Shown here: positions 52,735 to 62,027 of the stretch, piece after piece
Position numbering within the stretch: the first letter of the stretch is position 1
Layout of the letters: each line of letters begins with the position of its first letter
From: Mucilaginibacter sp. PAMC 26640
GTDB taxonomy: Bacteria > Bacteroidota > Bacteroidia > Sphingobacteriales > Sphingobacteriaceae
Assembly: GCA_001596135.1 (NCBI GenBank)
Contig: CP014773.1
Location: forward strand, 5,084,001-5,148,000
DNA: 64,000 nt
Reading direction: 5' to 3'
Made by a program: the position numbers and the translations under genes
Notes under the pieces: model-generated
What the model was told of the DNA's origin: nothing
The model's input: only the letters and a program-made list of their open reading frames with translations
The model's database searches: none

Positions 52735-53889
52735 TTAACGGAGTGAGATTTCTGTTTTTCCTAAATTGAACCTTTGTTGCTTTTGTGGCATACGCTTACA
52801 AACGATAGCTTCAAAATGACTGGCGTATGCATTTACAATATTTTCAACACTATAAATCTCCTTGATCTTGATACGATTGTTGAGCAGCAGTTTGTCGTAA
52901 TCGCCGCTGTTTTTATGAGCAGTGAGCAGGTGACCGGCCACATCATTAGCTGTAGAAAAATATAACGCATCTGTACCGAGCACTGCAGAATTGAATTTAT
53001 TTTGATGGGAGCATATTAAACTATTGCTTGCCATAGATTCCAGCAAAGAAGGATTAGTCCCCCCAACTGTATGCCCATGAAAATATAGGTTAGCGTAATA
53101 TCTCAAATTGTTAAGCGTATCCATGTTATAAATGCCTTTGTGAAACATGATCTGGTTATAGCTTTTAAATTTGTTTTTTAAATAATTGGTAAATGCATTG
53201 TTAGCACAGCCTATAACTAAAAAAGGGCGGTTCAGCCCGGCCTTCACTACACCATCCAAAATAATTTCGATACTATTCTCCGGTTCCATGCGCGCAACGA
53301 GCATGTCGTAGTTAAATGCATTCAGTTCGTAGTCGGCAAGAATATCTGCGCAAGGTTTTTCAAATAATTCAGCACCGTACGGAATGTAATTAGCTTGCTT
53401 ACCATATTTAATTTCCAGGTATCGCTTTATCTCTGGCGAATCGGCTATCAGATGATCACTGTATTTAACACCGAGCTTTTCTGCCTGACGCAAAAAACGT
53501 TGTACCGGTTTTGAATATTTAGTGCGGGTCCATTCAAGGCCATCCATATTAGTGGTTATCACTGCATTTTGTGGCATAAGCCATCCCCACACCGAACTAC
53601 TGCAATAGCCAAGTTGTAGCACAACATCAACATTCCTTTTCCGAAGATCGCGGATGCAGTTTAAATCGTAAATGAACTGTCCGGCAGTTCCAATTTTATC
53701 TTCCGGATCAAATTGATGGCAAATCTCTACCCCCTGAAAACTATTTCCCTTGTAAGGATGGGTATGCGAATTATACACTACCACCTCGTAACCCTTTTTA
53801 ACTAAACCTACCGCTAAGTATTCGGCACATTGCTCAAAGCCTCCGTAATGGTTTGGAATCCCTCTCGTTCCGATAATGGCTATTCGCAT
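52735..53889 (-). CDS. DUF1972-type glycosyltransferase
   Basis: This 384-residue GT-B fold enzyme begins MRIAIIGTRGIPNHYGGFE, the hallmark of the DUF1972 N-terminal domain of rhamnosyl/glycosyltransferases (family GT4-like). A C-terminal donor-binding segment GTNPSLLESMASN contains the conserved Glu. It would transfer a sugar (perhaps rhamnose) in repeat-unit assembly. There is a 384-base gap on its upstream side, so it may start its own transcript with the export lipoprotein gene. Confidence 0.88.
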   Translation of the reverse strand: MRIAIIGTRGIPNHYGGFEQCAEYLAVGLVKKGYEVVVYNSHTHPYKGNSFQGVEICHQFDPEDKIGTAGQFIYDLNCIRDLRKRNVDVVLQLGYCSSSVWGWLMPQNAVITTNMDGLEWTRTKYSKPVQRFLRQAEKLGVKYSDHLIADSPEIKRYLEIKYGKQANYIPYGAELFEKPCADILADYELNAFNYDMLVARMEPENSIEIILDGVVKAGLNRPFLVIGCANNAFTNYLKNKFKSYNQIMFHKGIYNMDTLNNLRYYANLYFHGHTVGGTNPSLLESMASNSLICSHQNKFNSAVLGTDALYFSTANDVAGHLLTAHKNSGDYDKLLLNNRIKIKEIYSVENIVNAYASHFEAIVCKRMPQKQQRFNLGKTEISLR

Positions 53890-54273
53890 AATTTGAGAAT
53901 TTTACTAGTATTTAAACACTGATTAATTTGATATGTATGTTATACTCAAAGCTTCAATTAATCGGGGTAACGCTTGCATTGACATGTTTAAATTAGCTAT
54001 AAATCGAAGTAGACCAGCACTTTTTAGCTGTTTTGAACAGAGTGAACAGGCAAATAGAGAGGGAATAAAAAGGATGGTCGAGTGAATAGAAATGCACAAA
54101 AATTTTATGTTAATTCGATATGCAAATTTTGATTTAAACGAAAATACTTTATGCTTTTTAAGAAATGCCAGAGAGCCTAGCGTATGCCTTTTATACAAAG
54201 CATTAAGTTTTAATAGGGCTTTGTAATAAAGAAGGTTTAAATAATAATCTGTCTATCTATAATTTTCAAACCA
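53890..54273. other. Intergenic region inside the exopolysaccharide locus
   Basis: This region of about 380 AT-rich bases separates the minus-strand DUF1972 gene from a + strand acyltransferase. An open frame of 91 codons on the minus strand has composition unlike a real protein. It likely contains divergent promoters, but none was clear. Confidence 0.45.
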
Positions 54274-54939
54274 ATGAGTAAAGTATTAAAACTGATCCGG
54301 AGGGTAAACTTTAAGACTATAATTTTCAATTTCAAATACTTTCCCTTTAAAACAGCGGTTAAGCTACCGGTTTTAATATCACAAAATGTTTTCTTACATC
54401 AGCTTAAGGGCCGTGTAATCATCAACGGCCCAATCACGACAGCACAGGTACAAATCGGCTATGGTAAAGTCGGCATATCGGATTTTAAACGCTCGAGGGC
54501 AGTTTGGCAAGTTTATGGTGATGTAGTTTTTAATGGCCGGGCATTTATTATGCACGGCTGTAAACTTAATGTAGGCGCAGAGGCTACGCTTACCTTTGGC
54601 GATAGTTTCAATATGAGCACGGAATGTGCCATAGTAGCCGAGAAAAAAATAACCATCGGTAACAACAGCGGCATATCCTGGGAAAGCCTGGTTATGGACA
54701 CAGATTTTCACCATATATTTAATGAAAAAGGGCAGAAATTCAATTACCCAAAGGAAGTCGTTATTGGTGACAACGTTTGGGTTGGCTGCAGGTGTACCAT
54801 TTTAAAGGGAGCTGTTATTCCAAATGGGAGTATTGTTGCAGCAGGCTCACTTGTGACTAAAAAACTGGTAGGCGAAAAAAGCATCTTCGGCGGTAACCCT
54901 ATCCAGGTGCTCAAAAATAATATTACCTGGAAATATTAG
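54274..54939 (+). CDS. Left-handed beta-helix (hexapeptide) acyltransferase
   Basis: This 221-residue protein has hexapeptide repeats from about residue 65 (VGAEATLTFGDSFNMSTECAI, then ITIGNNSGISWESLV) and the catalytic-type His pair region (MDTDFHHIF). The C-terminal end is VVIGDNVWVGCRCTILKGAVIPNGS. It would O-acetylate a sugar or lipid-linked repeat unit. It is the only gene of the locus on the + strand, convergent with the next acyltransferase 2 bases away, suggesting acquisition or rearrangement. Confidence 0.85.
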   Translation: MSKVLKLIRRVNFKTIIFNFKYFPFKTAVKLPVLISQNVFLHQLKGRVIINGPITTAQVQIGYGKVGISDFKRSRAVWQVYGDVVFNGRAFIMHGCKLNVGAEATLTFGDSFNMSTECAIVAEKKITIGNNSGISWESLVMDTDFHHIFNEKGQKFNYPKEVVIGDNVWVGCRCTILKGAVIPNGSIVAAGSLVTKKLVGEKSIFGGNPIQVLKNNITWKY

Positions 54940-54941
54940 AT

Positions 54942-55484
54942 CTATATAACTGGAAGTATTGCGTCCGCCAGATTGTAATTAAGAAATTGGTTCCGATCGG
55001 CTATTTTTTTTGCGGGCACCCCTCCTACCACCGTATAGGCCGCTACATCCCTGGTAACAACTGCCCCAGCGGCTACTACCGCCCCCTCCCCAATCGTAAC
55101 CCCGGGTAAAATAATAGCGCGGGAGCACAGCCAAACGTAATCTTTTATAACTACGGGGCTGCCAACCGCAGCAAAACCGGCGTCGTTGTAATCATGGTGG
55201 AGCGTCCAGATCATTACTTCATTGCTGAGATTTACATTATCACCAATGGTTAAACCCATCCGAGCATCCAGCAAGGCATTATGACCGATCACAGTACTGT
55301 TACCAATGATTAATTTAGAGGGGCGGCGCACCTCAAAACCACGGTACACCCCGGCGTTTTTTCCAATGTTGGCTTTTAATAACCGAAGCAGAGCAATTCG
55401 AATACTATGAAATGGCAGTTTTCCAATAAATCCACAGATTATATAAAAACACGCCCCTATAATTTTTTCGCTTTGTTTTGTCAT
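54942..55484 (-). CDS. Hexapeptide acyltransferase (maltose O-acetyltransferase-like)
   Basis: This 180-residue trimeric beta-helix acyltransferase has an N-terminal hydrophobic stretch (GACFYIICGFIGKL) that could associate with the membrane. Hexapeptide turns run IIGNSTVIGHNALLDA, then LTIGDNVNLSNEVMIW, with the catalytic His in TLHHDY. The C-terminal coil ends VVGGVPAKKIADR. Overlaps the upstream acyltransferase by 4 bases (ATGA). Confidence 0.88.
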   Translation of the reverse strand: MTKQSEKIIGACFYIICGFIGKLPFHSIRIALLRLLKANIGKNAGVYRGFEVRRPSKLIIGNSTVIGHNALLDARMGLTIGDNVNLSNEVMIWTLHHDYNDAGFAAVGSPVVIKDYVWLCSRAIILPGVTIGEGAVVAAGAVVTRDVAAYTVVGGVPAKKIADRNQFLNYNLADAILPVI

Positions 55485-56206
55485 GAGAACTCTTCGCTGT
55501 TTAAAATATAACTCCTGCTTTTTATAAAACGGCCAGGAACGCCGCCAATGATTGCGTTAGCAGGCACAGACTTGGTGACTACACTACCAGCGGCTATCAC
55601 ACTACCCTCGCCGATCGTAACACCTGCTAAAATGGTCACGTTAGCACCCAACCAGCAATTATTATTGATGATAACGGCTTTCCGCGAAACACCCTGATCT
55701 TTAATGGCTACTGCCAGATCTCCAAAATTGTGATTCTCCGAAAAGATCTTAACTCCCGGGCCGATAATTACATTATTACCAATTTCAATACCGCCCTGCC
55801 CGGCCAGGTAAGCATTACAATTGATACCAGTATTATCGCCGATGATGATACCCTTACCCTTTTGTGCAATTACACCGGTACAAATCAGCGTACAGTTGCG
55901 CGCTATCGAAACATTATCTTTAAACATGATCCCATCCTCCGAAAGCGCATTTATATAGGTATTATCTTCCAGTATCAGATTTTTGCCGACGCTGATCAAG
56001 TATGTATGCTTGGTAACCACATTGTTGCCAATGAAAATTAATCCATTCGTGCTTTTAAAAAAAAAGCGCCGCAATTGGCCACGAAATAATTGAAAAAACC
56101 GGCCAGATGTTATAACGGCCAAATCGCGAAAGCTATAAATGCTTTCCCATCTATAATCTGGCTTACTTTTAAGCTTTGCTATAATTTTTGCGATTATCAT
56201 AAGCAT
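55481..56206 (-). CDS. Hexapeptide acyltransferase (241 aa)
   Basis: This beta-helix acyltransferase has a longer N-terminal domain (residues 1-70). Repeats run VSIARNCTLICTGV, IIIGDNTGINCNAYL, IEIGNNVIIGPGVKIF, then SENHNF (catalytic His) and CWLGANVTILAGVTIGEGS. It ends with the usual IIGGVPGRFIKSR. The start overlaps the end of the upstream glycosyltransferase by 38 bases (or 32 if Met3 starts it), so it is translationally coupled. Confidence 0.88.
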   Translation of the reverse strand: MLMIIAKIIAKLKSKPDYRWESIYSFRDLAVITSGRFFQLFRGQLRRFFFKSTNGLIFIGNNVVTKHTYLISVGKNLILEDNTYINALSEDGIMFKDNVSIARNCTLICTGVIAQKGKGIIIGDNTGINCNAYLAGQGGIEIGNNVIIGPGVKIFSENHNFGDLAVAIKDQGVSRKAVIINNNCWLGANVTILAGVTIGEGSVIAAGSVVTKSVPANAIIGGVPGRFIKSRSYILNSEEFS

Positions 56207-57335
56207 TTTTTACTAGCGCGAAGATCTCTCCGGCAGCTTTATTCCACGTAAAATTTTTACTGTGCGCTATACCGGCGGTAACCTTTTCCGTGTAATAGCA
56301 CTGGTCATTTAACAGCAAGTTTATTTTAGCTGCAATATCTGATGGATCATCCGGGTTTACATATATTGCTGCATTGCCGCAAACCTCCGGCATTGCGGTA
56401 CGCTCGGCTACTACAACAGGCACGCCGCATTGCATGGCCTCCAGTGGCGGCAAACCAAATCCCTCAGCATATGATGGGAAACAAAAAACGGTGGCGTTGG
56501 CGTAGATGAGATACAAATCAGCTTCGGGAACGTGGCCTGTAAATACAACTCTGTTTTTCAAATGGTAGCTCTGTATTAAACCGAGCAGTTTTGCAGTCAA
56601 TGCACTTTCTTCGCCTACCACCATCAATTTTATGCTGGTGTCATTTAAATAGCACATGGCTTTAATTAGCGTAAAAAGGTTTTTGCGGATGTTTACCCGC
56701 CCTACAAAAAGCAGATACTTTTCCGGCAAATGGTATTTAATTGTCGTGATGTCCGCCTGCGCCTCAGGGTAATCTGCCAGCGGTTTAAATTTCTCGCTGA
56801 TGCCATGGTATACTACAGCAATCGTTTTTTTCCGGGCGACAAAATGTTCCACCATGCGTTTTTTTTCACTTTCAGATATGGTGATAATCAGGTTGGCTTT
56901 GCTGGCACTGCTTTTCATATTGTTAAAATACCGCACCTCTGTTTTGGTATAATACTGGGGATAATCCAAAAAAAGCATATCGTGGATATAGGCGATCTTA
57001 AATAGTTTACGGGGCCAAAAACTGGTAAAATTTTGAAACAACACAGCATCAAGGCCGTGCATGCTGGCAGCAAAAGGTACCAGGAACATGTTCGACAACA
57101 TATTGGGAACTACTGGCATGAAGATCATTTTGACATCTGCGGGAAAATAATTGAGTGCCTGTTTTTTATGCGGAGTTATTAAGATCAAGTAAAGATCAAT
57201 TCCATTATGATTTCGAATCATTTGGTCAACTAAGTTTTTCACCACCATATTTCCGCTAGGTGGTCCATCAAAGTACCACTTGGCATCAATCCCCAGTTTG
57301 ATGGAATCGGCTTTGTCTTTCATACTACAAGGCAT
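56169..57335 (-). CDS. Glycosyltransferase family 4
   Basis: This 388-residue GT-B enzyme has an N-terminal acceptor domain (KLGIDAKWYFDGPPSGN, short basic loop). The donor domain starts at YLLFVGRVNIRKNLFTLIKAM, with the E-x7-E motif in SYAEGFGLPPLEAMQCGVPVV. It would add a sugar to the lipid-linked repeat unit. The start could be Met5; Met1 overlaps the upstream gene by 11 bases. Confidence 0.92.
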   Translation of the reverse strand: MPCSMKDKADSIKLGIDAKWYFDGPPSGNMVVKNLVDQMIRNHNGIDLYLILITPHKKQALNYFPADVKMIFMPVVPNMLSNMFLVPFAASMHGLDAVLFQNFTSFWPRKLFKIAYIHDMLFLDYPQYYTKTEVRYFNNMKSSASKANLIITISESEKKRMVEHFVARKKTIAVVYHGISEKFKPLADYPEAQADITTIKYHLPEKYLLFVGRVNIRKNLFTLIKAMCYLNDTSIKLMVVGEESALTAKLLGLIQSYHLKNRVVFTGHVPEADLYLIYANATVFCFPSYAEGFGLPPLEAMQCGVPVVVAERTAMPEVCGNAAIYVNPDDPSDIAAKINLLLNDQCYYTEKVTAGIAHSKNFTWNKAAGEIFALVKNAYDNRKNYSKA

Positions 57336-58629
57336 TTTCTATTTGCGCCAATCCGGTTTGCCCTTTATGTGCATGGTGATTTATTATAGCCTGTTTGTAT
57401 ATATTATCAAGTTGCTCAAGCCTCCTGTCCCATTTAAATTTGCCAGCCTTTAATAGCGTATTATGCGCCATCACTTTTAGTAAATCAGTATTTGTTACCA
57501 AATGTGTTATGGCAGCAGCCATTTTTGATATCATGACCGAATTTTCGGCCACCCCGATCTTTACGCCGCTACAATCACCAATGGCATCAGCCATTCCGAA
57601 ATGATTGATCGCTAAAGTTGGCACTCCAAAACTCATTGCCTCATATAATACATTAGGGTTATCTTCTGCTATGCTGGTTATGATATGCAGATGGGCTGCC
57701 TGCATTATCCGGAGTGCGGTTGTCCGGTCGGTTTGGCCACACCAAACAATATTTTGACTAATATTAAGATTTACCGATAGCGTTTTGAGCGACTCTGTTA
57801 AAGGGCCGCTGCCAATTATCGTTAGAACCCAGTTATTGGGTAATACCTTCGCCAGTGCACGCAGGCATAATTGTAAGTTTTTACGTTCGTTATGTGTGCC
57901 GCACCAAACCAGGCGCACCTGTTTATTAATGTTAACAAACTTTTCTTCGGCAAAACGGGCATCTGGCAGCAGCCAGGTTTCTGGTAAATGGATGCTTGCC
58001 CTCCCCATCTTTTCTTTGATGACTGCCTGGCCGTGTTTGGTTGCCGCAATTAAAACGTCGGCGTTTTCAAATGCTTTTTTAATGCGAGCCGAATATTTAA
58101 GCTGCAAATAATTAATGGCATTTTTAGCCGCAAATGCGAGTTTGGTAAAAAATGGTTTGCCCGCCATTAGTCTGCTATCTACTCTCATCATACCACCAAT
58201 AGGGCCCCAAACGAGCGGCTTATCCAGTTGCCATAAAAATCCCGGTTCTCTGAATCCTATTGGGCCCAGTTGATGCACCACATCGATATCGATGGTTTCT
58301 AAAAGCTTCTGCGCCGCTAAAAGTGCTTGCTTTTGCCACAAGTAGTAGGCAAAATAAAAAAACCAGCCCGCCCCTGCTTTATTCAGCAAGTTTATTGTTT
58401 TAGCAATTCGTCCGCCGCCCACCTCAATAAATTTGACAGCCGGATTCGGGTTTTCTGAGATATATTTCCGCAGCGTTTGTGTATCTCCCATATGATCATC
58501 AGACATGCCATAGAGTACCCAAACATCGTGGTTCAGGGCAAGGTAGTTGACAGTATTCCATGCCGCTGCATACTCCGACCCTCTATATGGAGAAATAGCA
58601 TATGCTGATAGAAGGATCTTCTTTCTCAT
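57325..58629 (-). CDS. Glycosyltransferase family 4-like
   Basis: This 434-residue GT-B enzyme starts KILLSAYAISPYRGSEYAAA, the Gly-rich acceptor loop. The donor domain carries VWCGTHNERKNLQLCLRALA and the E-x7-E variant EDNPNVLYEAMSFGVP. WGPIGGM in the middle resembles other exopolysaccharide transferases. It overlaps the upstream GT2 gene by 4 bases. Sugar specificity unknown. Confidence 0.9.
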   Translation of the reverse strand: MRKKILLSAYAISPYRGSEYAAAWNTVNYLALNHDVWVLYGMSDDHMGDTQTLRKYISENPNPAVKFIEVGGGRIAKTINLLNKAGAGWFFYFAYYLWQKQALLAAQKLLETIDIDVVHQLGPIGFREPGFLWQLDKPLVWGPIGGMMRVDSRLMAGKPFFTKLAFAAKNAINYLQLKYSARIKKAFENADVLIAATKHGQAVIKEKMGRASIHLPETWLLPDARFAEEKFVNINKQVRLVWCGTHNERKNLQLCLRALAKVLPNNWVLTIIGSGPLTESLKTLSVNLNISQNIVWCGQTDRTTALRIMQAAHLHIITSIAEDNPNVLYEAMSFGVPTLAINHFGMADAIGDCSGVKIGVAENSVMISKMAAAITHLVTNTDLLKVMAHNTLLKAGKFKWDRRLEQLDNIYKQAIINHHAHKGQTGLAQIENAL

Positions 58630-59405
58630 TTATTTGGGAGGATTTGATTTGACCGGTTGAATACATCCTTATAAAAAAAATTCCAGCGAATAATATCCAT
58701 GCGTTTATACAATAAAGAAACCAGGAAAGCCGGGTAACTTAAGTTACGACGCATAACCGACAGTTCTTCCTGGTGCATGCTGTCTACATCGGCGCTTGCG
58801 CCGCCGGCTCGCATGTAAGCAATAAGCGCATCCACATATTTGATTTTATACCCGGCCCGTTTCATGCGTAAAAACATGTCAAAGTCCATCGCTATCTTAA
58901 AAAAACAATCATATTGCCCAATCTGCTGGTAAACCTCACGTCTTACAAAGCAGGTAGGGTGCATAACGTACATACCAAAGTTGAGCCGGTTTACGCTGCT
59001 CCTTTTGATGCGCTGATAACCGTTGCCCGCTATCAACATAATGTTTCCGCAACAAATATTATCGCCGGGGTTAACAGCGCCCATCATTAGCTCAACGGCA
59101 TTGGGCGCATACCAGTCGTCGCCATTAATCATTCCTATCCATTGGCCGGTAGCCCTCGCAATACCCCTGTTAAAGCCATCGGCAATACCTTGGTCAGGCT
59201 CACTTACAACCTGGGCAATCTTATTTTTATATTTATTGATCACATTCAGCGTACCGTCGGTAGATCCCCCGTCGATGATCACATATTCAATATTCGGATA
59301 GGTTTGATTGATAACACTACGAATAGTGGTTTCAATGGTATGTACCGCATTATAAACCGTTGTAACAATGGTGACTTTGGCTGGTATGCTATTTTGAGTA
59401 TCCAT
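58626..59405 (-). CDS. Glycosyltransferase family 2
   Basis: This 259-residue GT-A enzyme has the nucleotide-binding start VTIVTTVYNAVHTIETTIRS, IDGGSTDGT, the DxD-type metal site in NGDDW (near residue 96), and a WcaE-like MHPTCFVRREVYQQIG segment. It is soluble with no membrane anchor. It follows the polymerase gene by 12 bases and is coupled to the next transferase. Confidence 0.92.
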   Translation of the reverse strand: MDTQNSIPAKVTIVTTVYNAVHTIETTIRSVINQTYPNIEYVIIDGGSTDGTLNVINKYKNKIAQVVSEPDQGIADGFNRGIARATGQWIGMINGDDWYAPNAVELMMGAVNPGDNICCGNIMLIAGNGYQRIKRSSVNRLNFGMYVMHPTCFVRREVYQQIGQYDCFFKIAMDFDMFLRMKRAGYKIKYVDALIAYMRAGGASADVDSMHQEELSVMRRNLSYPAFLVSLLYKRMDIIRWNFFYKDVFNRSNQILPNK

Positions 59406-59417
59406 AAAAGTTAAAAA

Positions 59418-60677
59418 TTATCCCGGCAATAATTGGGTGGCTTTCTCCTGAGCCTTACTTAACTTAAAAAGCAATGATTTGTAGTTAAGATAACAGTAAC
59501 CAAGGGTAATCATGAGGATGCTCATTTCCACGCTAAAAAAAGCGCTTACTACATAGTTTGTGAATAACAAGCTCAGGATACAACCTATAGCTATGGACGC
59601 AAAAAATCTGATGATAGGCCTGCCGCTTGTGTCTGCATAAGCCTTCCAATTGGTGATGATGAGTCCAAAAAAAACAAGCAGATAAATAAGTACACCGGTT
59701 AATCCTGTTTTAACTAGTATATACATCCAACCGTTATGCAATACCGGGATGTATTGAAAATCGGTATCTTTACCTAAGCGTATAAAAACCTTGAGGTCTA
59801 TCAGCTTACCCAAACCACCAAAAACCTTTTCGGCTGTGCTGCCCTCCAGGTATCCGCGCAGGGCCATAAAAGATTCATACCCCCTGTAACGGGTATTGAT
59901 ATCCTGTTCTGTTTGATAATCGTTAATGCTCATCTCAGAAAAGGAGCTGAAAATCTTGGTCATGAAGGTACTGGAGGAATCTACTTTGAATGCATCAGCC
60001 GGAACAATGCTGAAAAGAAAAAAACACATAAATAGTGCAGGTGCAATCCATAGCTTTTTTACTTTATCGGCAACAATCAAAAAAACGAAGCAGCAGGTAA
60101 TCACCAGGTAGGTACGCGAAGCAAACATATAGACGCCGAATAGATTGATTGCGGTTAAAACATTGAACCACTTACGGCTGTACAAGGTGATGTTAAATTT
60201 ATGGCTAAGCAGTAAAATGGCTAGCGCCAAAGGCGGTGCAGGCGTACCCACAATGCCAATTGCATAATGAGCAGAGTAAGGATCAATAAGTGTGCTTGGG
60301 CCTACAAAATAGATAGACACAGCCGTTACCAGCAGCGAAGTGATAACACCGGCTACGATTATCGTTTTTAGGAAATCAGCAATAGCTAAGCGGCATGCCA
60401 AGACTATACCGCATAAAACAAACAGCACCGGCAGCGAGAAATAGTAAAAGTCTTTCATGATGTTGTAGTTCTGGTTACGATAGCCTACAACCAGGCCCAG
60501 CAATACCGGCAAAAGCAAAACAGCAAATAATCCGGCCGTTCTTATGGCTTTAAAGTGGTGATAAAGTGGCATTACTATAATTACAAGTACAATTGCAAGC
60601 ACTAAAATTTGTATGTGAAAAAACGATGCCAATACAAGCACCAGCAGCATTAAAGGATATTTGCTGGATGTGCTCAT
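59418..60677 (-). CDS. Wzy-like polysaccharide polymerase / O-antigen ligase family
   Basis: This 419-residue multi-span membrane protein has about ten to twelve TM helices and a large periplasmic loop around residues 220-320. Family-like motifs are MFASRTYLVI and HNGWMYILVKTGLTGVLIY, resembling the O-antigen polymerase/ligase core. It would join repeat units in the periplasm. I start at MSTSSKYPLML, which gives the 4-base overlap with the upstream acyltransferase; an earlier ATG adds 22 hydrophilic residues. Confidence 0.82.
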   Translation of the reverse strand: MSTSSKYPLMLLVLVLASFFHIQILVLAIVLVIIVMPLYHHFKAIRTAGLFAVLLLPVLLGLVVGYRNQNYNIMKDFYYFSLPVLFVLCGIVLACRLAIADFLKTIIVAGVITSLLVTAVSIYFVGPSTLIDPYSAHYAIGIVGTPAPPLALAILLLSHKFNITLYSRKWFNVLTAINLFGVYMFASRTYLVITCCFVFLIVADKVKKLWIAPALFMCFFLFSIVPADAFKVDSSSTFMTKIFSSFSEMSINDYQTEQDINTRYRGYESFMALRGYLEGSTAEKVFGGLGKLIDLKVFIRLGKDTDFQYIPVLHNGWMYILVKTGLTGVLIYLLVFFGLIITNWKAYADTSGRPIIRFFASIAIGCILSLLFTNYVVSAFFSVEMSILMITLGYCYLNYKSLLFKLSKAQEKATQLLPG

Positions 60678-61318
60678 GCCTGTAAAATTTGTTTGGGAGT
60701 TATGCTGTAGCTCTCTCTGATGCAGCGGGCGGGATTGCCGCACCAGATTTGCCCATCGGGCACACTCCGGCTCACTACCGATCCTGCCCCTACAATAGCA
60801 TTTACGCCAATAGTTACGCCCTTTAAAATGGTGCAGTGGGCACCAATAAAGGCTCCCTCTTTAATTATAACCGGTCTGGTTTTAACGCCGGTTTTAGTTT
60901 CCGGATAACTGTTGCGATAGTGTGGGTTGAGCGAATGAAAATCGGTATCGTAAATAACCGTATTACCACCAATTTTTACATTTTTACCAATACTTATGTG
61001 GTTATGGCAAATAATAGCGGTAGCGCTGATGCCTACATTATCATCTATAGAAAGCAACGCGTTTTTGGCTACAATAAAATAGCAGGGCTGCTGCCGCCCG
61101 AGCATGTTAAAATACTTACCGCCTTGAAATGTAAACCCTTTCCCAATTTCAAACCGCCCCTGTAAATTGACGTTTACTACAGGTATGCCGTAACCCGTAA
61201 AATCGTTATTGAATTGTACGCCGTTAAGGTGAAACTTTAAAAAGGTGATCACCCACGAATAGCTTCTTGCCATTCTGTAGAAAACCACTCTCAGCGCCTT
61301 GTAAAATTTCCTGATCAT
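60674..61318 (-). CDS. Hexapeptide acyltransferase (214 aa)
   Basis: This beta-helix acyltransferase has repeats NALLSIDDNVGISATAIIC, ISIGKNVKIGGNTVIYD, catalytic-type His in TDFHSLNPHY, and ending VTIGVNAIVGAGSVVSRSVPDG, WCGNPARCIRES. It is similar in layout to the + strand acyltransferase at 54274. I start at the second Met (MIRKFYKAL) because this gives an ATGA overlap with the upstream stop; the ATG 6 bases earlier adds MH. Confidence 0.87.
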   Translation of the reverse strand: MIRKFYKALRVVFYRMARSYSWVITFLKFHLNGVQFNNDFTGYGIPVVNVNLQGRFEIGKGFTFQGGKYFNMLGRQQPCYFIVAKNALLSIDDNVGISATAIICHNHISIGKNVKIGGNTVIYDTDFHSLNPHYRNSYPETKTGVKTRPVIIKEGAFIGAHCTILKGVTIGVNAIVGAGSVVSRSVPDGQIWCGNPARCIRESYSITPKQILQA

Positions 61319-62022
61319 ATGCATAAGCTTTCATTACTGTATTCATATTCAACAAAATCTTCTATATCCCAAAAGCGGGAAATATGCTGCGCTATCCAGT
61401 CGGGGTCCTTCTCCCACCACTTAAATTGAAGCAGGTAATCTACCTGGTCATCGTTAAATCGCTTTTTAATTACCTTAGCCGGGTTGCCCCCTACAATTTC
61501 ATACGGGCCAACGTTTTTTACGACTACCGAATTGGCTGCAATAATTGCCCCGTCGGCTATCGTAACGCCATCTATAATTATAGCGTTGGCCCCTATCCAA
61601 ACGTCGTTTCCAATGCTTACCTCCTTATAGTTCTTAAAAACCGCCTTGTTCGCAAAATTTCTTACAAAATTGCCCTGGTTATTAAAAGTCGTGGGGTGCG
61701 TACTTACAAATACTGATGAGGGGTGCATCCCCGGCGCTATTTTAACATTTGGGCCTACCGAGCAATATTTGCCCATTTTGGTATGCATAATATAGGTGTA
61801 GCTGTTGGTATAACTAAAATCGCCCATTTCTGAGTTGATCAGAACGCAGTGCTCGCCTATCCAGTTATAACTCCCGAAAGCACAATTATTCACCACGCTT
61901 AGGTAACCGATGCGTAAATGTTTACCCCAGTATTTCAATTGCAATGCACACTTCAGTTTCACCCAGCTCGCGTGCTGCCCTAAAGGATTTTTAAATAAAG
62001 ATCTGTCGAGGTAGGCTTTCAT
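61315..62022 (-). CDS. Hexapeptide acyltransferase (235 aa)
   Basis: This longer beta-helix enzyme has irregular N-terminal coils (NNCAFGSYNWIGEHCVLIN, then YTNSYTYIMHTKMGKYCSVG) and regular C-terminal hexapeptides VSIGNDVWIGANAIIIDGVTI. Catalytic-type His lie in PGMHPSSVFVSTHPTTF. The C-terminal tail is acidic. This pattern is like the CatB/VatD-type xenobiotic acetyltransferase group and WcaB/F-like enzymes in polysaccharide loci. It follows the flippase gene by 5 bases. Confidence 0.87.
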   Translation of the reverse strand: MKAYLDRSLFKNPLGQHASWVKLKCALQLKYWGKHLRIGYLSVVNNCAFGSYNWIGEHCVLINSEMGDFSYTNSYTYIMHTKMGKYCSVGPNVKIAPGMHPSSVFVSTHPTTFNNQGNFVRNFANKAVFKNYKEVSIGNDVWIGANAIIIDGVTIADGAIIAANSVVVKNVGPYEIVGGNPAKVIKKRFNDDQVDYLLQFKWWEKDPDWIAQHISRFWDIEDFVEYEYSNESLCI

Positions 62023-62027
62023 ATACG

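Noticed and set aside
53923..54198. 91-codon minus-strand open frame in the exopolysaccharide locus
   Set aside because: Composition is low-quality (many Ser, Ile, Phe, Leu) with no motif and no spacing to neighbours that suggests expression.
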